From NCBI GenBank assembly GCA_018261735.1, contig JAGTRM010000037.1, forward strand, positions 1-35,505: a stretch of 35,505 nucleotides of DNA, read 5' to 3'. The position numbers and the translations under genes were made by a program. Shown here one piece after another: positions 7,938 to 17,160 of the stretch (positions are counted from its first letter, which is position 1; the number at the start of each line of letters is the position of its first letter). This DNA is from Pseudomonadota bacterium (GTDB taxonomy: Bacteria; Pseudomonadota; Gammaproteobacteria; Burkholderiales; Chitinibacteraceae). The notes below the pieces were generated by a model that saw nothing but the letters and a program-made list of their open reading frames with translations, was not told where the DNA came from and did not search any database.

Positions 7938-9089
7938 TTACCGGCAAACCCCAGCACCCGCCGAGGCATGGCAGACATACACCGTGGCGGCGAAGCCGCT
8001 GGCTGCGGCGTAACGTGCTTCGATGGCTTCGCGCGCGGGCTGCACGAGATTATGCGGCAGCAGCGCGACGATGCAGCCGCCGAAGCCGCCGCCGGTCATG
8101 CGCACGCCGCCTTGCTGGCCGACCACATCGCTGACAATTTCCACCAGAAAATCCACCAGCGGTACGGTGATGGCGAAATCGTCGCGCATCGAGGCGTGCG
8201 AGGCGGCCATCAAGGCGCTGATCGCGGCGCGGTCGCCGTTTTCCAGTGCTGCAGCCAGGTCGATGGCACGCTGGCTGTCGGTGATGATGTGGCGGGCGCG
8301 GCGGGCGACGATGGGGTCCATTTCGGCTGATCGTGCTTTGAACGTGGCCAGGTCCACATCGCGCAGCGCCTTGACACCGAAGAAGCGCGCTGCGGCTTCG
8401 CATTGCTGGCGGCGCGTGTTGTATTCGCTGCCGACGAGCCCGCGCTGGATGTTGGAATTGACGATCATCACCGCCAGATCGTCCGGCATGGCGACAGGGC
8501 GGGTTTCGAGCGAGCGGCAGTCGATCAACAATGCATGGCCTGCTGCACCGCGCGCGGAAATCAGCTGGTCCATGATGCCGCAGTTGCAGCCGACAAACTG
8601 GTTCTCGGCCTGCTGCCCGATCTGCGCCAGCAGCGTCGGGTCGATGTCGAGGTTAAACAGGGCGCTGAAAAATTGCCCGGTGGCGACTTCGAGCGACGCC
8701 GACGAGCTAAGCCCGGCGCCCTGCGGCACATTGCCGCTGACCACGAGATCGGCGCCGTGCAGCGGGTAACCGCGCGCGCGCAGGAACTTCACCACGCCGC
8801 GGATATAGTTGGCCCACTGCATGGTCAGGTTCGGCAGCAGCGGCATATCCAGCCGAAACGTGTCCATTGCCCCGCCGTAATCGAGGGCGATCACCCGAAC
8901 CGTATCGTCCGTTCGCGGCGAGCCGGAAATCACGGTCTGGTAATCGATGGCGCAGGGCAGCACGAAGCCGTCGTTGTAATCGGTGTGTTCGCCGATCAGG
9001 TTGACCCGGCCCGGCGCTTGTACCGAGAGGGCGGGTGCATAGCCGAAGTTGTCGGCAAAAACCTGACGGGTGTGTTGCAAGGGATTCAT
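7938..9089 (-). CDS. galK: Galactokinase
   Basis: GalK phosphorylates alpha-D-galactose to galactose 1-phosphate with ATP, the first Leloir step. At 383 residues it is full length. The galactokinase signature [16 protein letters not shown] is at about 26-41, the GHMP-kinase ATP motif [11 protein letters not shown] at 122-132, and the C-terminal GHMP motif [11 protein letters not shown] is present. It is the last gene of the ytfQRT-yjfF-galTK series, starting 14 bases after the galT stop, with only a weak ribosome site, so coupling to galT translation is likely. Its 3' half is duplicated in decayed form at 973-1377. Identity and intactness are secure. Confidence 0.97.
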   Translation of the reverse strand: MNPLQHTRQVFADNFGYAPALSVQAPGRVNLIGEHTDYNDGFVLPCAIDYQTVISGSPRTDDTVRVIALDYGGAMDTFRLDMPLLPNLTMQWANYIRGVVKFLRARGYPLHGADLVVSGNVPQGAGLSSSASLEVATGQFFSALFNLDIDPTLLAQIGQQAENQFVGCNCGIMDQLISARGAAGHALLIDCRSLETRPVAMPDDLAVMIVNSNIQRGLVGSEYNTRRQQCEAAARFFGVKALRDVDLATFKARSAEMDPIVARRARHIITDSQRAIDLAAALENGDRAAISALMAASHASMRDDFAITVPLVDFLVEIVSDVVGQQGGVRMTGGGFGGCIVALLPHNLVQPAREAIEARYAAASGFAATVYVCHASAGAGVCR

Positions 9090-9103
9090 GGGGTGTCTGC
9101 CGT

Positions 9104-10135
9104 TCAGGATTCGTTGTAATGGATGGCGCTGACGCTGCGCAGCTTTTCGGCGGCTTGCTCGGGCGTCAGATCGCGCTGGGTTTCGGCCAGCATTTCGTAG
9201 CCGACCATGAATTTACGCACGCTGGCCGAGCGCAATAGTGGCGGATAGAAGTGCGCGTGCAATTGCCAATGATCGTGGTTTTCGCCATCGAACGGTGCGC
9301 CGTGCCAGCCCATCGAGTACGGAAACGAGCACTGGAACAGGTTGTCGTAGCGGCTGGTCAGTTGCTTGAGCGCGAGCGCCAGATCCTGCCGCTGCGCGGC
9401 ATCGAGATCGGGCAGGCGGCGGGTGTGGGCCTTGGGCAGCAGCAGCGTTTCGAACGGCCATGCGGCCCAGTAGGGCACGACGGCGAGCCAGTGTCCGGTT
9501 TCGACCACGACGCGGCTGCCGCCGGCTTCCGCCTTGGCGTAATCGAGCAAGAGTGGGTTGCCGCGCTCGGCAAAGTAGGTGCGCTGGTGCGTATCCTCGC
9601 TGGCGGCTTCGTTGGGCAGGAAGCTGTTGGCCCAGATCTGGCCGTGCGGATGCGGGTTGGAGCAGCCCATCATCGCGCCCTTGTTCTCGAACACCTGCAC
9701 CCACGGATACTGTTGGCCCAGTTCCGTGCTTTGTTCGCACCAGGTTTCGATGACTTGTGCAATGGCCGGCAGCGACAGCTCGGGCAGGCTCTTGCTGTGA
9801 TCGGGCGAGAAGCAGATCACGCGGCTGGTGCCGCGTGCGGTGCCGGTCTGGAACAGCGGGTTGTCCGTGGGTGGCGCGTCGGGCGCATCGGTGGTGAGCG
9901 CGGCGAAATCGTTGGTGAAAACAAAGGTGCCGCTGTAATCCGGATTGGTTTCGCCGGTGACGCGCTTGTTGCCGGCGCACAGATAGCATTCCGGATCGTG
10001 CGCCGGGCGGGCGCTGCGATCCGGCGTTTCCTGCTGGCCCTGCCACGGGCGCTTGGCGCGATGCGGCGAAACCAGCACCCAGTTGCCGGTCAGCGGGTTC
10101 AGGCGGCGGTGCGGGTGGTTACTTGGGTCAAACAT
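9104..10135 (-). CDS. galT: Galactose-1-phosphate uridylyltransferase
   Basis: GalT exchanges UDP-glucose and galactose 1-phosphate to give UDP-galactose and glucose 1-phosphate. It has 343 residues, close to the family norm. The histidine-triad nucleophile motif HPHGQ is at 162-166 with catalytic His164. The zinc-site pair C50-x-x-C53 follows [15 protein letters not shown] and [10 protein letters not shown] near the C-terminus are typical. The ATG lies 37 bases inside the end of yjfF, with GAGG about 10 bases upstream, so the two genes are translationally linked. It needs UDP-glucose regenerated by GalE, which is not encoded in this window. Confidence 0.97.
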   Translation of the reverse strand: MFDPSNHPHRRLNPLTGNWVLVSPHRAKRPWQGQQETPDRSARPAHDPECYLCAGNKRVTGETNPDYSGTFVFTNDFAALTTDAPDAPPTDNPLFQTGTARGTSRVICFSPDHSKSLPELSLPAIAQVIETWCEQSTELGQQYPWVQVFENKGAMMGCSNPHPHGQIWANSFLPNEAASEDTHQRTYFAERGNPLLLDYAKAEAGGSRVVVETGHWLAVVPYWAAWPFETLLLPKAHTRRLPDLDAAQRQDLALALKQLTSRYDNLFQCSFPYSMGWHGAPFDGENHDHWQLHAHFYPPLLRSASVRKFMVGYEMLAETQRDLTPEQAAEKLRSVSAIHYNES

Positions 10136-11178
10136 GCTTTGGATGCCTCTTGATCCGTGTTATTTGAGGGTTCGGCCGGCTTCTTCCAGTACGAAAACAG
10201 GAAGCTGAAACTCTGGCTGCCGCGCTCGAACAGGCGCTGCATCAGGCAGAAAAGGCACAGCAGCACGCCAACGGCGATGCGCGTCCACCAGGAGCTCAGT
10301 GTACCGTCAAAGGCGATCAGCGACTGGATTACGCCCAGGATCAGTACGCCCACCAGCGATCCTGCCACATAGCCGACGCCGCCGGTGAGCAAGGTGCCAC
10401 CGATCACGGCAGCGGCAATCGCATCGAGCTCCAGGCCCAGCGCGTGCAGGCCGTAGCCCGACAGCATGTAGAAGGTGATCAGCACGCCGCCGAGCGCCGA
10501 GCATAGTCCGCTCAGTGTGTAAACGAGGATTTTGGTGCGGCCGATCGGCAGGCCCATCAGTAAGGCAGAGCGCTCGTTGCCGCCGATCGCATACACGGTA
10601 CGGCCAAAGCGCGTGTACTGCGCCAGATAGATGGCAAAGGCCAGCACGGCCAGCGCAATCAGTGCGCTGATCGAGATGAAGGTTTCCTCGCCCAGCATCA
10701 GCCGGTACTGGGCGATCTGCGTATAGCTCTCGTCGGTGATCGAGATCGAATCGATGCTGATCACGTAGCACAGCCCGCGCGCCAGGAACATGCCGCCCAG
10801 TGTCACGATGAAGGGCTGCAACTGGAAAGCATGGATCAGCACGCCCATCAGCAAGCCGAAACCGGCGCCCATCAGCAGCACCAGCGGAATGACGGCCCAG
10901 ATGCTCCAGTGGTGGTGCTCGACCAGTGCGGCGGTCACCATCGTGGTTAACGCGACGATTGAGCCGACGGAAAGATCGATGCCGCCCGAGATGATCACGA
11001 AAGTCATGCCGATCGCCACCACGCAGATAAACGCGTTGTCGATCAACAGGTTGATGAATACCTGCGCGGAAAAGAAACCGGTGTAGGCGATCGAGCCGAA
11101 GCCGAACAGCGCGACGAACAGCAGGCTGGTGACGATCAGCGGCAGGGTGCGGGCATTGATATGGCGAGAGAGATTCAT
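10099..11178 (-). CDS. yjfF: Sugar ABC transporter permease, YjfF type
   Basis: This is a 359-residue inner-membrane permease of the ribose/galactofuranose ABC family (BPD_transp_2). Family marks include [47 protein letters not shown] and [21 protein letters not shown]. About ten hydrophobic segments are visible. It is the second of two permeases served by one ATPase, exactly as in the E. coli ytfQRT-yjfF set, which imports galactofuranose. Its ATG overlaps the ytfT stop as ATGA. The last ~30 residues are a hydrophilic tail that overlaps the galT start, so the tail may be there because of that overlap. Confidence 0.92.
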   Translation of the reverse strand: MNLSRHINARTLPLIVTSLLFVALFGFGSIAYTGFFSAQVFINLLIDNAFICVVAIGMTFVIISGGIDLSVGSIVALTTMVTAALVEHHHWSIWAVIPLVLLMGAGFGLLMGVLIHAFQLQPFIVTLGGMFLARGLCYVISIDSISITDESYTQIAQYRLMLGEETFISISALIALAVLAFAIYLAQYTRFGRTVYAIGGNERSALLMGLPIGRTKILVYTLSGLCSALGGVLITFYMLSGYGLHALGLELDAIAAAVIGGTLLTGGVGYVAGSLVGVLILGVIQSLIAFDGTLSSWWTRIAVGVLLCLFCLMQRLFERGSQSFSFLFSYWKKPAEPSNNTDQEASKACLTQVTTRTAA

Positions 11179-12230
11179 GCGGCTTCTCCTGTACGCAAAA
11201 CGTGCCGGGCCAGCATCGCGCGCAACGCGTCCGACTGGATCAGGCAGACGGCAAACACCACCAGCGCCTTGACGACCATGTTGATCTCGGGCGGCACGCC
11301 GAGCGAGTAAATCGCGTAGGTCAGGGTCTGGATGATCAGCGCGCCGATCAGGCTTCCGACAATGCTGAAACGCCCGCCGGCAAGCGAAGTGCCGCCCAGC
11401 GTCACCGCCAGGATCGCATCGAGTTCGAGCAGCAAGCCGGCGTTGTTGCCGTCAGCGCTCTTGACGTTCGAGGTGATGATCATTGCGGCGATGCCGGCGG
11501 TCACCGCGCAGAAGGCATAGACCCAGAACACCAGCGCGCGGGCGCTGATGCCGGAAAAGCGTGCCGCCACCGGGTTGATACCGACCGCCTGGATGAACAG
11601 CCCGAGCGCGGTACGGTGTATCAGCAGCAACAGAGCGATCAGCACCACGGCGACGATATAGAGCGAAACCGGAATGCCCAGCAGGAAGCCGTTGCCGATG
11701 AAGAAGAACGGCTCGTAGTAGACCGTGACGATCTGGCCCGCGGTGATCAACTGCGCGATGCCGCGGCCGGCGACCATCAGGATCAGCGTGGCGATGATCG
11801 GCTGCATGCCGGCGCCTGCCACCAGCAGGCCGTTCCACAGTCCGCACAGCAGGGCCACCGCCAGCGCGCCCAGAATTGCCAGCGGCATCGGCACGTTGGA
11901 AACATAGCTCTGCACGCCGTTCTGGATCACCAGCGAGCCGCCGATCATCGAAGCGACCACGGCGCCCGAAATGGCCACGGTGGCGCCGACCGAGATATCG
12001 ATGCCGCGCGTGGCGATCACCAGCGTCATGCCCATCGCCACAAGCATCAAGGGCGCGGCGCGGTTCAGGATGTCGATCACGCTGCCGTACAGCGCGCCGT
12101 TCTTGATCTCGATATCGAAAAATCCGCGGTTGAAATAGAAATTGACCAGGCAAAGCAGGGCCAGGGTCACGCACGGCCAGAACAGGCGGTGGCGCAGGCC
12201 GGCGAGGAAGGGGGCGGGCAGTCGGTTCAT
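11175..12230 (-). CDS. ytfT: Sugar ABC transporter permease, YtfT type
   Basis: This is a 351-residue membrane permease, partner of YjfF. Characteristic segments are AMGMTLVIATRGIDISVGAT, WNGLLVAGAGMQPIIATLIL, GINPVAARFSGI and AVTLGGTSLAGGRFSIVGSLIGA. The start is placed at ATG 12230, which overlaps the stop of ytfR as ATGA; the frame continues upstream to 12395, but that part lies inside ytfR and is not hydrophobic. The ATGA overlaps at both ends indicate tight translational coupling through ytfR-ytfT-yjfF. The substrate is by analogy galactofuranose, arabinofuranose or a related sugar. Confidence 0.93.
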   Translation of the reverse strand: MNRLPAPFLAGLRHRLFWPCVTLALLCLVNFYFNRGFFDIEIKNGALYGSVIDILNRAAPLMLVAMGMTLVIATRGIDISVGATVAISGAVVASMIGGSLVIQNGVQSYVSNVPMPLAILGALAVALLCGLWNGLLVAGAGMQPIIATLILMVAGRGIAQLITAGQIVTVYYEPFFFIGNGFLLGIPVSLYIVAVVLIALLLLIHRTALGLFIQAVGINPVAARFSGISARALVFWVYAFCAVTAGIAAMIITSNVKSADGNNAGLLLELDAILAVTLGGTSLAGGRFSIVGSLIGALIIQTLTYAIYSLGVPPEINMVVKALVVFAVCLIQSDALRAMLARHVLRTGEAA

Positions 12231-13738
12231 GATTCGGCTCCTGCGATCATGCGGAATACGCTTTGCTCGTCGGCATCCTTGCCGGCGATCTCGCCGATTT
12301 TCTGCCGGTCGCGCAGCACCGCGATGCGATCGCTCACGCGCAGCACCTCGCTCATCTCCGACGAGATGAACAGGATCGCGAGGCCCTTGCGGCATTGGGC
12401 CTTGACCAGTTCCATGATCTCTAGCTTGGCGGCGATGTCGATGCCGCGCGTGGGCTCGTCGAGGATCAGCATTTTCGGATCGGTGGCCAGCCAGCGCGCC
12501 AGCAGCGCTTTCTGCTGGTTGCCGCCGGAGAGTTGCCCGATCGGTTTTTCGGCATCCGGCGTACGAATGCCCAGTTGCTGGATGTATTCGTCGGCAATCG
12601 TGCGTTGTAGGCGTTTGGGCAGGTAGCGGAAGATGCCGCGCCGCGCCTGCAGCGCGAGGATGATGTTTTCGCGGATCGACAGCTCGGCGATGATGCCCTC
12701 GGTCTTGCGATCTTCCGGGCAGAAGGCGATGCCGTGCTGCACGGCCTTGCGCGGCGAGTTGAGTTTGACGGCTTCACCACCGACCCGGATCGTGCCGCTG
12801 TCGGTATGGTCGATGCCGAACAGCATGCGGGCGGTTTCGGTGCGTCCGGAACCGAGCAAACCGCCCAATCCCAGAACTTGGCCCTGGTAAATGTCCAGAT
12901 CGATCGGGCGCATCGTGCCGGTCGAACCCAGTCCGCAGGCCGAGACGTACGGATCGGCGGCAACGCTACCGGTCTGTGCCGCGGTCTCGGCGGCATAACT
13001 GGCTTCGTCGATTTCGCGGCCGACCATGGTGTTGATCAGGTCCAGGCGCGATAGTGCGCTGGCCGCGTATTCGCCGACGAATTCGCCGTTTCTGAGCACC
13101 GTGATGCGGTCGGAAATGGCATAGGTCTGGTCGAGAAAGTGGGTGACGAACAGGATCGCCATGCCCTTTTGCTTGAGCTGGCGCAATGCCTGGAACAGGC
13201 GCTCGACTTCGTCTTCGTCGAGACTGGAAGTCGGTTCGTCCAGAATCAGCACCTGCGCGGCCGTGCTGAGCGCGCGGGCGATGGCCACCATTTGCTGGAT
13301 CGCGACCGGGAAGCTGGCGAGCGGCAGCGTGACATCGATGTGGATGTTCAGCGCGGCCAGTGCGGTTTGCGATTCGCGCTCGATGGTTTTCCAGTCGATG
13401 GCTGGCCCGCGTATCGGGAAGCGGCCGATGAAAATGTTCTCGGCCACCGAGAGGTTGGGGCAAAGATTGATTTCCTGGTAGACGGTGCTGATGCCGATGG
13501 CTTGGGCTTCACCGACGCAGGTCGGCTGGATCAGCTCGCCCTTGAGGCGGATTTCACCGCCATCCGGCGTTTCAACGCCGGTCAATACCTTGATCAGCGT
13601 CGACTTGCCGGCGCCATTCTGCCCCATAAGGGCATGGACTTCACCGGGAAACAGGCGCAACTGCACGTTTTTCAATGCGGCGACACCCGGGAACGATTTG
13701 CGGATGCCCTGCATTACCAGAATGGGTTCGACAGTCAT
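12227..13738 (-). CDS. ytfR: Sugar ABC transporter ATP-binding protein, YtfR type
   Basis: This is a double-ABC ATPase of 503 residues, as in ribose, xylose and galactose importers. The first domain has Walker A GQNGAGKST at 39-47 and Walker B ILDEPTSSLD. The second has a degenerate P-loop (GLLGSGRTE), the normal asymmetry of this family, then signature LSGGNQQK and Walker [12 protein letters not shown]. The ATG at 13738 is preceded by GGAG at a good distance; a GTG three codons earlier is less likely. It lies 91 bases after ytfQ and overlaps ytfT by ATGA. It energises import through the YtfT/YjfF channel. Confidence 0.95.
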   Translation of the reverse strand: MTVEPILVMQGIRKSFPGVAALKNVQLRLFPGEVHALMGQNGAGKSTLIKVLTGVETPDGGEIRLKGELIQPTCVGEAQAIGISTVYQEINLCPNLSVAENIFIGRFPIRGPAIDWKTIERESQTALAALNIHIDVTLPLASFPVAIQQMVAIARALSTAAQVLILDEPTSSLDEDEVERLFQALRQLKQKGMAILFVTHFLDQTYAISDRITVLRNGEFVGEYAASALSRLDLINTMVGREIDEASYAAETAAQTGSVAADPYVSACGLGSTGTMRPIDLDIYQGQVLGLGGLLGSGRTETARMLFGIDHTDSGTIRVGGEAVKLNSPRKAVQHGIAFCPEDRKTEGIIAELSIRENIILALQARRGIFRYLPKRLQRTIADEYIQQLGIRTPDAEKPIGQLSGGNQQKALLARWLATDPKMLILDEPTRGIDIAAKLEIMELVKAQCRKGLAILFISSEMSEVLRVSDRIAVLRDRQKIGEIAGKDADEQSVFRMIAGAES

Positions 13739-13829
13739 GAAGATCACTCCATTTCACTGCGTGGGTTGGACAAACGGCCCGATCAACGAGCCGTCCGTCC
13801 GGTGTGCTACTTGGTAAATTCCTGCTGCC

Positions 13830-14786
13830 TTAGTATTTGCGGTTCGGGAATTCCTTCGCTGCGGTTTCCATCGGGAACACGCCTTCCTTGGTGTTGATGC
13901 GCTTCGGCTGAGCCTTGCCAGCCTTCACTTCCTTGACGATATCCATCAATTGCGGGCCCAGTTGCGGATTGCATTCCACCGATACGTTGAGCTTGCCGGC
14001 CATCATGGCTTCGAATGCGCCCTTCACGGCGTCGATCGAGACGATGATGATGTCCTTGCCCGGTTTCATGCCGGCGGCTTCGATAGCCTGGATCGCGCCG
14101 ATGGCCATGTCGTCGTTGTGCGCGAACAGCACGTTCACTTTCTTGTCGGTCTTCAGGAACGCTTCCATGACTTCCTTGCCCTTGCTGCGGGTAAAGTCGC
14201 CGGTCTGCGAGCGGGTGATCTTGAAGCGCGGATCGGCCTTGATCACTTCTTCAAAGCCCTTCTTGCGCTCGATCGCCGGTGCCGAACCCACGGTGCCTTG
14301 CAGTTCGACGATGTTCACGTCGCCTGGATTCTTGTAGTTTTCCAGCAGCCACTTGCCTGCCTTGCGGCCTTCTTCGGTGAAATCCGAACCGATCATGGTT
14401 ACGTACAGCGAAGGATCCTTGGTTTCGATGCTGCGGTCGGTCAGGATCACCGGAATCTTGGCGCTCTTGGCTTCTTTCAGCACCGTATCCCAGCCCGTGG
14501 TCACGACCGGGGCAAAGGCGATCACGTCGACTTTCTGGGCGATAAAGCTGCGGATGGCCTTGATCTGGTTTTCCTGTTTCTGCTGTGCATCGGAGAACTT
14601 GAGGTTGATGCCGGCAGCCTTGGCTGCATCCTTGATCGACTGGGTGTTGGCCGTGCGCCACTCACTTTCTGCGCCCACCTGTGCAAAACCCAGTGTGAGT
14701 TGTGCGGCGAACGCGGGCAGGGCGAGGCCGCCCACAATAAAACCAGCAGCAATGGCAGAAAGCAGGGATCTTCTGGACTTCAACAT
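13830..14786 (-). CDS. ytfQ: Periplasmic sugar-binding protein, YtfQ type
   Basis: This 318-residue protein begins with a clear signal peptide (MLKSRRSLLSAIAAGF, cut after AFA near residue 27). The mature part follows the E. coli galactofuranose-binding protein YtfQ closely: LGFAQVGAESEWR, QQKQENQIKAIRSFIAQKVD, APVVTTGWDTVLKEAK, TDRSI, VELQGTVGSAPAIERKKGF, TRSQTGDFTRSKGKEVMEAF and AHNDDMAIGAIQAI. ATG 14786 is chosen because GAGGAG lies 7-8 bases upstream and the signal peptide starts there; the frame extends upstream without a ribosome site. It is the first gene of the transporter-galTK series and lies 104 bases beyond araA, behind a terminator-like hairpin. Confidence 0.94.
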   Translation of the reverse strand: MLKSRRSLLSAIAAGFIVGGLALPAFAAQLTLGFAQVGAESEWRTANTQSIKDAAKAAGINLKFSDAQQKQENQIKAIRSFIAQKVDVIAFAPVVTTGWDTVLKEAKSAKIPVILTDRSIETKDPSLYVTMIGSDFTEEGRKAGKWLLENYKNPGDVNIVELQGTVGSAPAIERKKGFEEVIKADPRFKITRSQTGDFTRSKGKEVMEAFLKTDKKVNVLFAHNDDMAIGAIQAIEAAGMKPGKDIIIVSIDAVKGAFEAMMAGKLNVSVECNPQLGPQLMDIVKEVKAGKAQPKRINTKEGVFPMETAAKEFPNRKY

Positions 14787-14813
14787 ATTGATACTCCTCT
14801 TCGGTTTATTGGA

Positions 14814-14829
14814 CGCCGGTTTCCCGGCG
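14814..14829 (-). other. GAAA-tetraloop hairpin upstream of ytfQ
   Basis: On the minus strand CGCCGG, GAAA, CCGGCG form a perfect 6-base-pair stem closed by a GNRA tetraloop, 28 bases before the ytfQ start. Such loops are very stable in RNA. It may protect the 5' end of the ytfQ message after termination or cleavage between araA and ytfQ. Confidence 0.55.
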
Positions 14830-14861
14830 TTTAGTGCCCCGTTTCTGCCGATCAAACGTGG

Positions 14862-14887
14862 AAAAAACGGGAATGCGGCCCGTTTTT
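14862..14887 (-). terminator. Probable terminator of araBDA
   Basis: Directly after the araA stop, the minus strand reads a 9-base-pair stem (AAAAACGGG with CCCGTTTTT) around a 7-base loop, and the second arm ends in a run of six T. This is a factor-independent terminator shape. It separates araBDA from ytfQ and following genes. The run of T is partly in the stem, so some read-through is likely. Confidence 0.6.
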
Positions 14888-14890
14888 ATT

Positions 14891-16393
14891 TCAACGACGC
14901 AGGCCGAATGCCAATTCGTTCCAATTGATCTCGTTCTTGAATGCGGCAATCTCGGTCTTGCCGTCGATCAGCAGGAATTCGATGCCAAACATCTCGGCCA
15001 GGATGCGCAGGTGCTCGGACGTGATCGCCTGGCTGTAGACCGTGTGGTGCGCGCCGCCGGCCAAGATCCAGGCTTCGGCCGCCACATCGAGACTCGGCAG
15101 CGCTTTCCAGACCGCACGGGCGACCGGCAGTTTCGGCAGCGGGTGCGGCTGCTCGACCACGTCCACTTCGTTGACGATCAGGCGGAAACGATCGCCCATG
15201 TCGATCAGGCTGGCGTTGAGCGCACGACCGGGCTTGGCCGAGAACAGCAGGCGCGCCGGATCGTCCTTCTTGCCGATCGAGAGCGGCTGCACGTCGAGCA
15301 GCGGTTTGGCTTCTGCCGCAATCGACGGGCAGACTTCCAGCATGTGCGCGCCGATCACGAGTTCGTTGCCTGGCGTGAAGTCGTAGGTGTAGTCCTCCAT
15401 GAAAGAGGTGCCGCCGGGCAGGCCGTGCGCCATCACCTTGGCCGTGCGCAGCAGCGCGGCGGTTTTCCAGTCTCCTTCCGCGCCGAAGCCGAAGCCCTGC
15501 TGCATCAGGCGTTGCACCGCGAGTCCCGGCAGCTGGGTGAGGCCGTAGAGGTTTTCGAACGTGGTGGTAAAGGCGCCAAAGCCGCCAGCGACCAGGAAAT
15601 TCTTGATGCCGAGCTCGATCTTGGCTGCGTCGATCAGGTGCTGGCGTTTTTCGCCGCCCTGTTTGACTCTGCCGGAGAGTTGATAAGTGGCTTCATATTC
15701 TTCGATCAGCTGCGCCAGTTCCGTCTCGGTGACGGCATCGACCGATTTGACCAGATCGCCCATCGCATAACCGTTGACCGAATAGCCGAACTGGATTTGC
15801 GCGGCGACCTTGTCGCCTTCGGTCACGGCCACTTCGCGCATATTGTCGCCAAAACGGGCAACCTTCATGTGCTTGCTGTCGTAGACGGCGGCGGCCACGC
15901 GAATCCAGCGGTCGATCTTTTTCAGCGACTGCTGGTCCTGCCAATGACCGACCACCACGCTGTACTGCTTGCGCATGCGCGCGCCGATGAAGCCGAACTC
16001 GCGCCCGCCGTGCGCGGTCTGGTTCAGGTTCATGAAGTCCATGTCCATGCTGTCCCACGGGATTTGCGCGTTGAACTGGGTATGGAATTGCATGAACGGT
16101 TTTTCCAGCACGCTCAAGCCGCCGATCCACATCTTGGCCGGCGAGAAGGTGTGCATCCAGGTGATCAGGCCGATGCAGTTTTCCGAATGGTTGGCCTCGC
16201 GGCACAGCGCGAGGATTTCATCCGGCGTCTTGACGGTGGGCTTGAGCACGACCTTGACCGGGAACTTGCCGGCGCCATTCAAGCCTTCAACGACGATGCG
16301 GCTGTTGTCTGCCACCTGTTGCAATGTCTTGGGGCCGTACAGGTGCTGGCTGCCAACCACAAACCACACTTCAAGCTGTTTGAAAAATTCCAT
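14891..16393 (-). CDS. araA: L-arabinose isomerase
   Basis: AraA converts L-arabinose to L-ribulose. It has 500 residues, matching the E. coli enzyme so well that the metal and catalytic residues fall at the same numbers: Glu306 (FGAEGDWK), Glu333 (FMEDYTYDF), His350 ([12 protein letters not shown]) and His449 (GGAHHTVYS). The N-terminus has the family's [11 protein letters not shown]. The ATG follows AAGGA at a normal distance, 60 bases after araD. It is the last gene of araB-araD-araA and is followed at once by a terminator-like hairpin. It is cytoplasmic and manganese-dependent by family. Identity is secure. Confidence 0.98.
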   Translation of the reverse strand: MEFFKQLEVWFVVGSQHLYGPKTLQQVADNSRIVVEGLNGAGKFPVKVVLKPTVKTPDEILALCREANHSENCIGLITWMHTFSPAKMWIGGLSVLEKPFMQFHTQFNAQIPWDSMDMDFMNLNQTAHGGREFGFIGARMRKQYSVVVGHWQDQQSLKKIDRWIRVAAAVYDSKHMKVARFGDNMREVAVTEGDKVAAQIQFGYSVNGYAMGDLVKSVDAVTETELAQLIEEYEATYQLSGRVKQGGEKRQHLIDAAKIELGIKNFLVAGGFGAFTTTFENLYGLTQLPGLAVQRLMQQGFGFGAEGDWKTAALLRTAKVMAHGLPGGTSFMEDYTYDFTPGNELVIGAHMLEVCPSIAAEAKPLLDVQPLSIGKKDDPARLLFSAKPGRALNASLIDMGDRFRLIVNEVDVVEQPHPLPKLPVARAVWKALPSLDVAAEAWILAGGAHHTVYSQAITSEHLRILAEMFGIEFLLIDGKTEIAAFKNEINWNELAFGLRR

Positions 16394-16453
16394 GGTGTTG
16401 ATTCCTTTCCGGTGGGTCCGGTTGCGGGTCTTATTGATCGAGAAATGCCGGGA

Positions 16454-17158
16454 TCAGTCCGATTGTTCCGACTGACCGTAATAGGCATGGGCGCCGTGTT
16501 TGCGCAGATAGTGTTTGTCGAGCAGGAAGTTGGAAACGGGCGGGCGGTGCGGGTTGAGCATCACTGTGAACAGTGCCATGCGGGCGACTTCTTCCAGAAC
16601 GACCGCATTGTGTACCGCGTCATCGGCCGATTTCCCCCAGGCAAAGGGCGCGTGTTCGGAGACCAGAATGCCGGGGATGCCCATCGGGTCGACTTCGCCG
16701 ATGGTTTCGATGATCACCCGGCCGGTGTTGAGCTCATACGCTTCCTCGACTTCGGCCGCCGTCAGCGGGCGCGAGCAGGGAATGGCACCGTGGAAGTAAT
16801 CGGCGTGCGTGGTGCCAAAGGCTGGGATCGCACGGCCGGCCTGCGCCCAAGCGGTGGCATGGGTGGAGTGGGTATGCACGATGCCGCCAATATCCGGGTA
16901 TTGCTGATAAAGCGCGAGATGAGTCGGCGTATCGGACGAGGGCCGCAGCGTGCCTTCGACGACATTGCCCTGCATGTCCACCACGACCATGTCGCCAACC
17001 TGCATGGCGTCGTAGCTGATGCCGCTGGGCTTGATCACCATCAACCCCTGTTCGCGGTCGATGGCGCTGACATTGCCCCAGGTGAAGGTCACCAGCCCGT
17101 GTTTGGGCAGGGCCAGATTGGCAGACAGGACTTCTTCGCGCAGTGTCTTGAGCAGCAT
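16454..17158 (-). CDS. araD: L-ribulose-5-phosphate 4-epimerase
   Basis: AraD converts L-ribulose 5-phosphate to D-xylulose 5-phosphate by a retro-aldol mechanism. It has 234 residues, the usual length. Zinc ligands are visible as His95 and His97 in the HTHSTH block, with the third in VSEHAPF; Asp76 in SSDTPTH and the [11 protein letters not shown] and KPSGISYD blocks are typical. The ATG at 17158 starts two bases after the araB stop, so translation is probably coupled. The open frame continues upstream to 17374, but only by running through araB. The gene order araB-araD-araA differs from the enterobacterial araB-araA-araD. Confidence 0.97.
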   Translation of the reverse strand: MLLKTLREEVLSANLALPKHGLVTFTWGNVSAIDREQGLMVIKPSGISYDAMQVGDMVVVDMQGNVVEGTLRPSSDTPTHLALYQQYPDIGGIVHTHSTHATAWAQAGRAIPAFGTTHADYFHGAIPCSRPLTAAEVEEAYELNTGRVIIETIGEVDPMGIPGILVSEHAPFAWGKSADDAVHNAVVLEEVARMALFTVMLNPHRPPVSNFLLDKHYLRKHGAHAYYGQSEQSD

Positions 17159-17160
17159 GA

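Noticed and set aside
11202..12626. 474-codon plus-strand frame opposite ytfT and ytfR
   Set aside because: Its composition is Asp/His/Gln-rich and repetitive, typical of antisense of membrane-protein genes.
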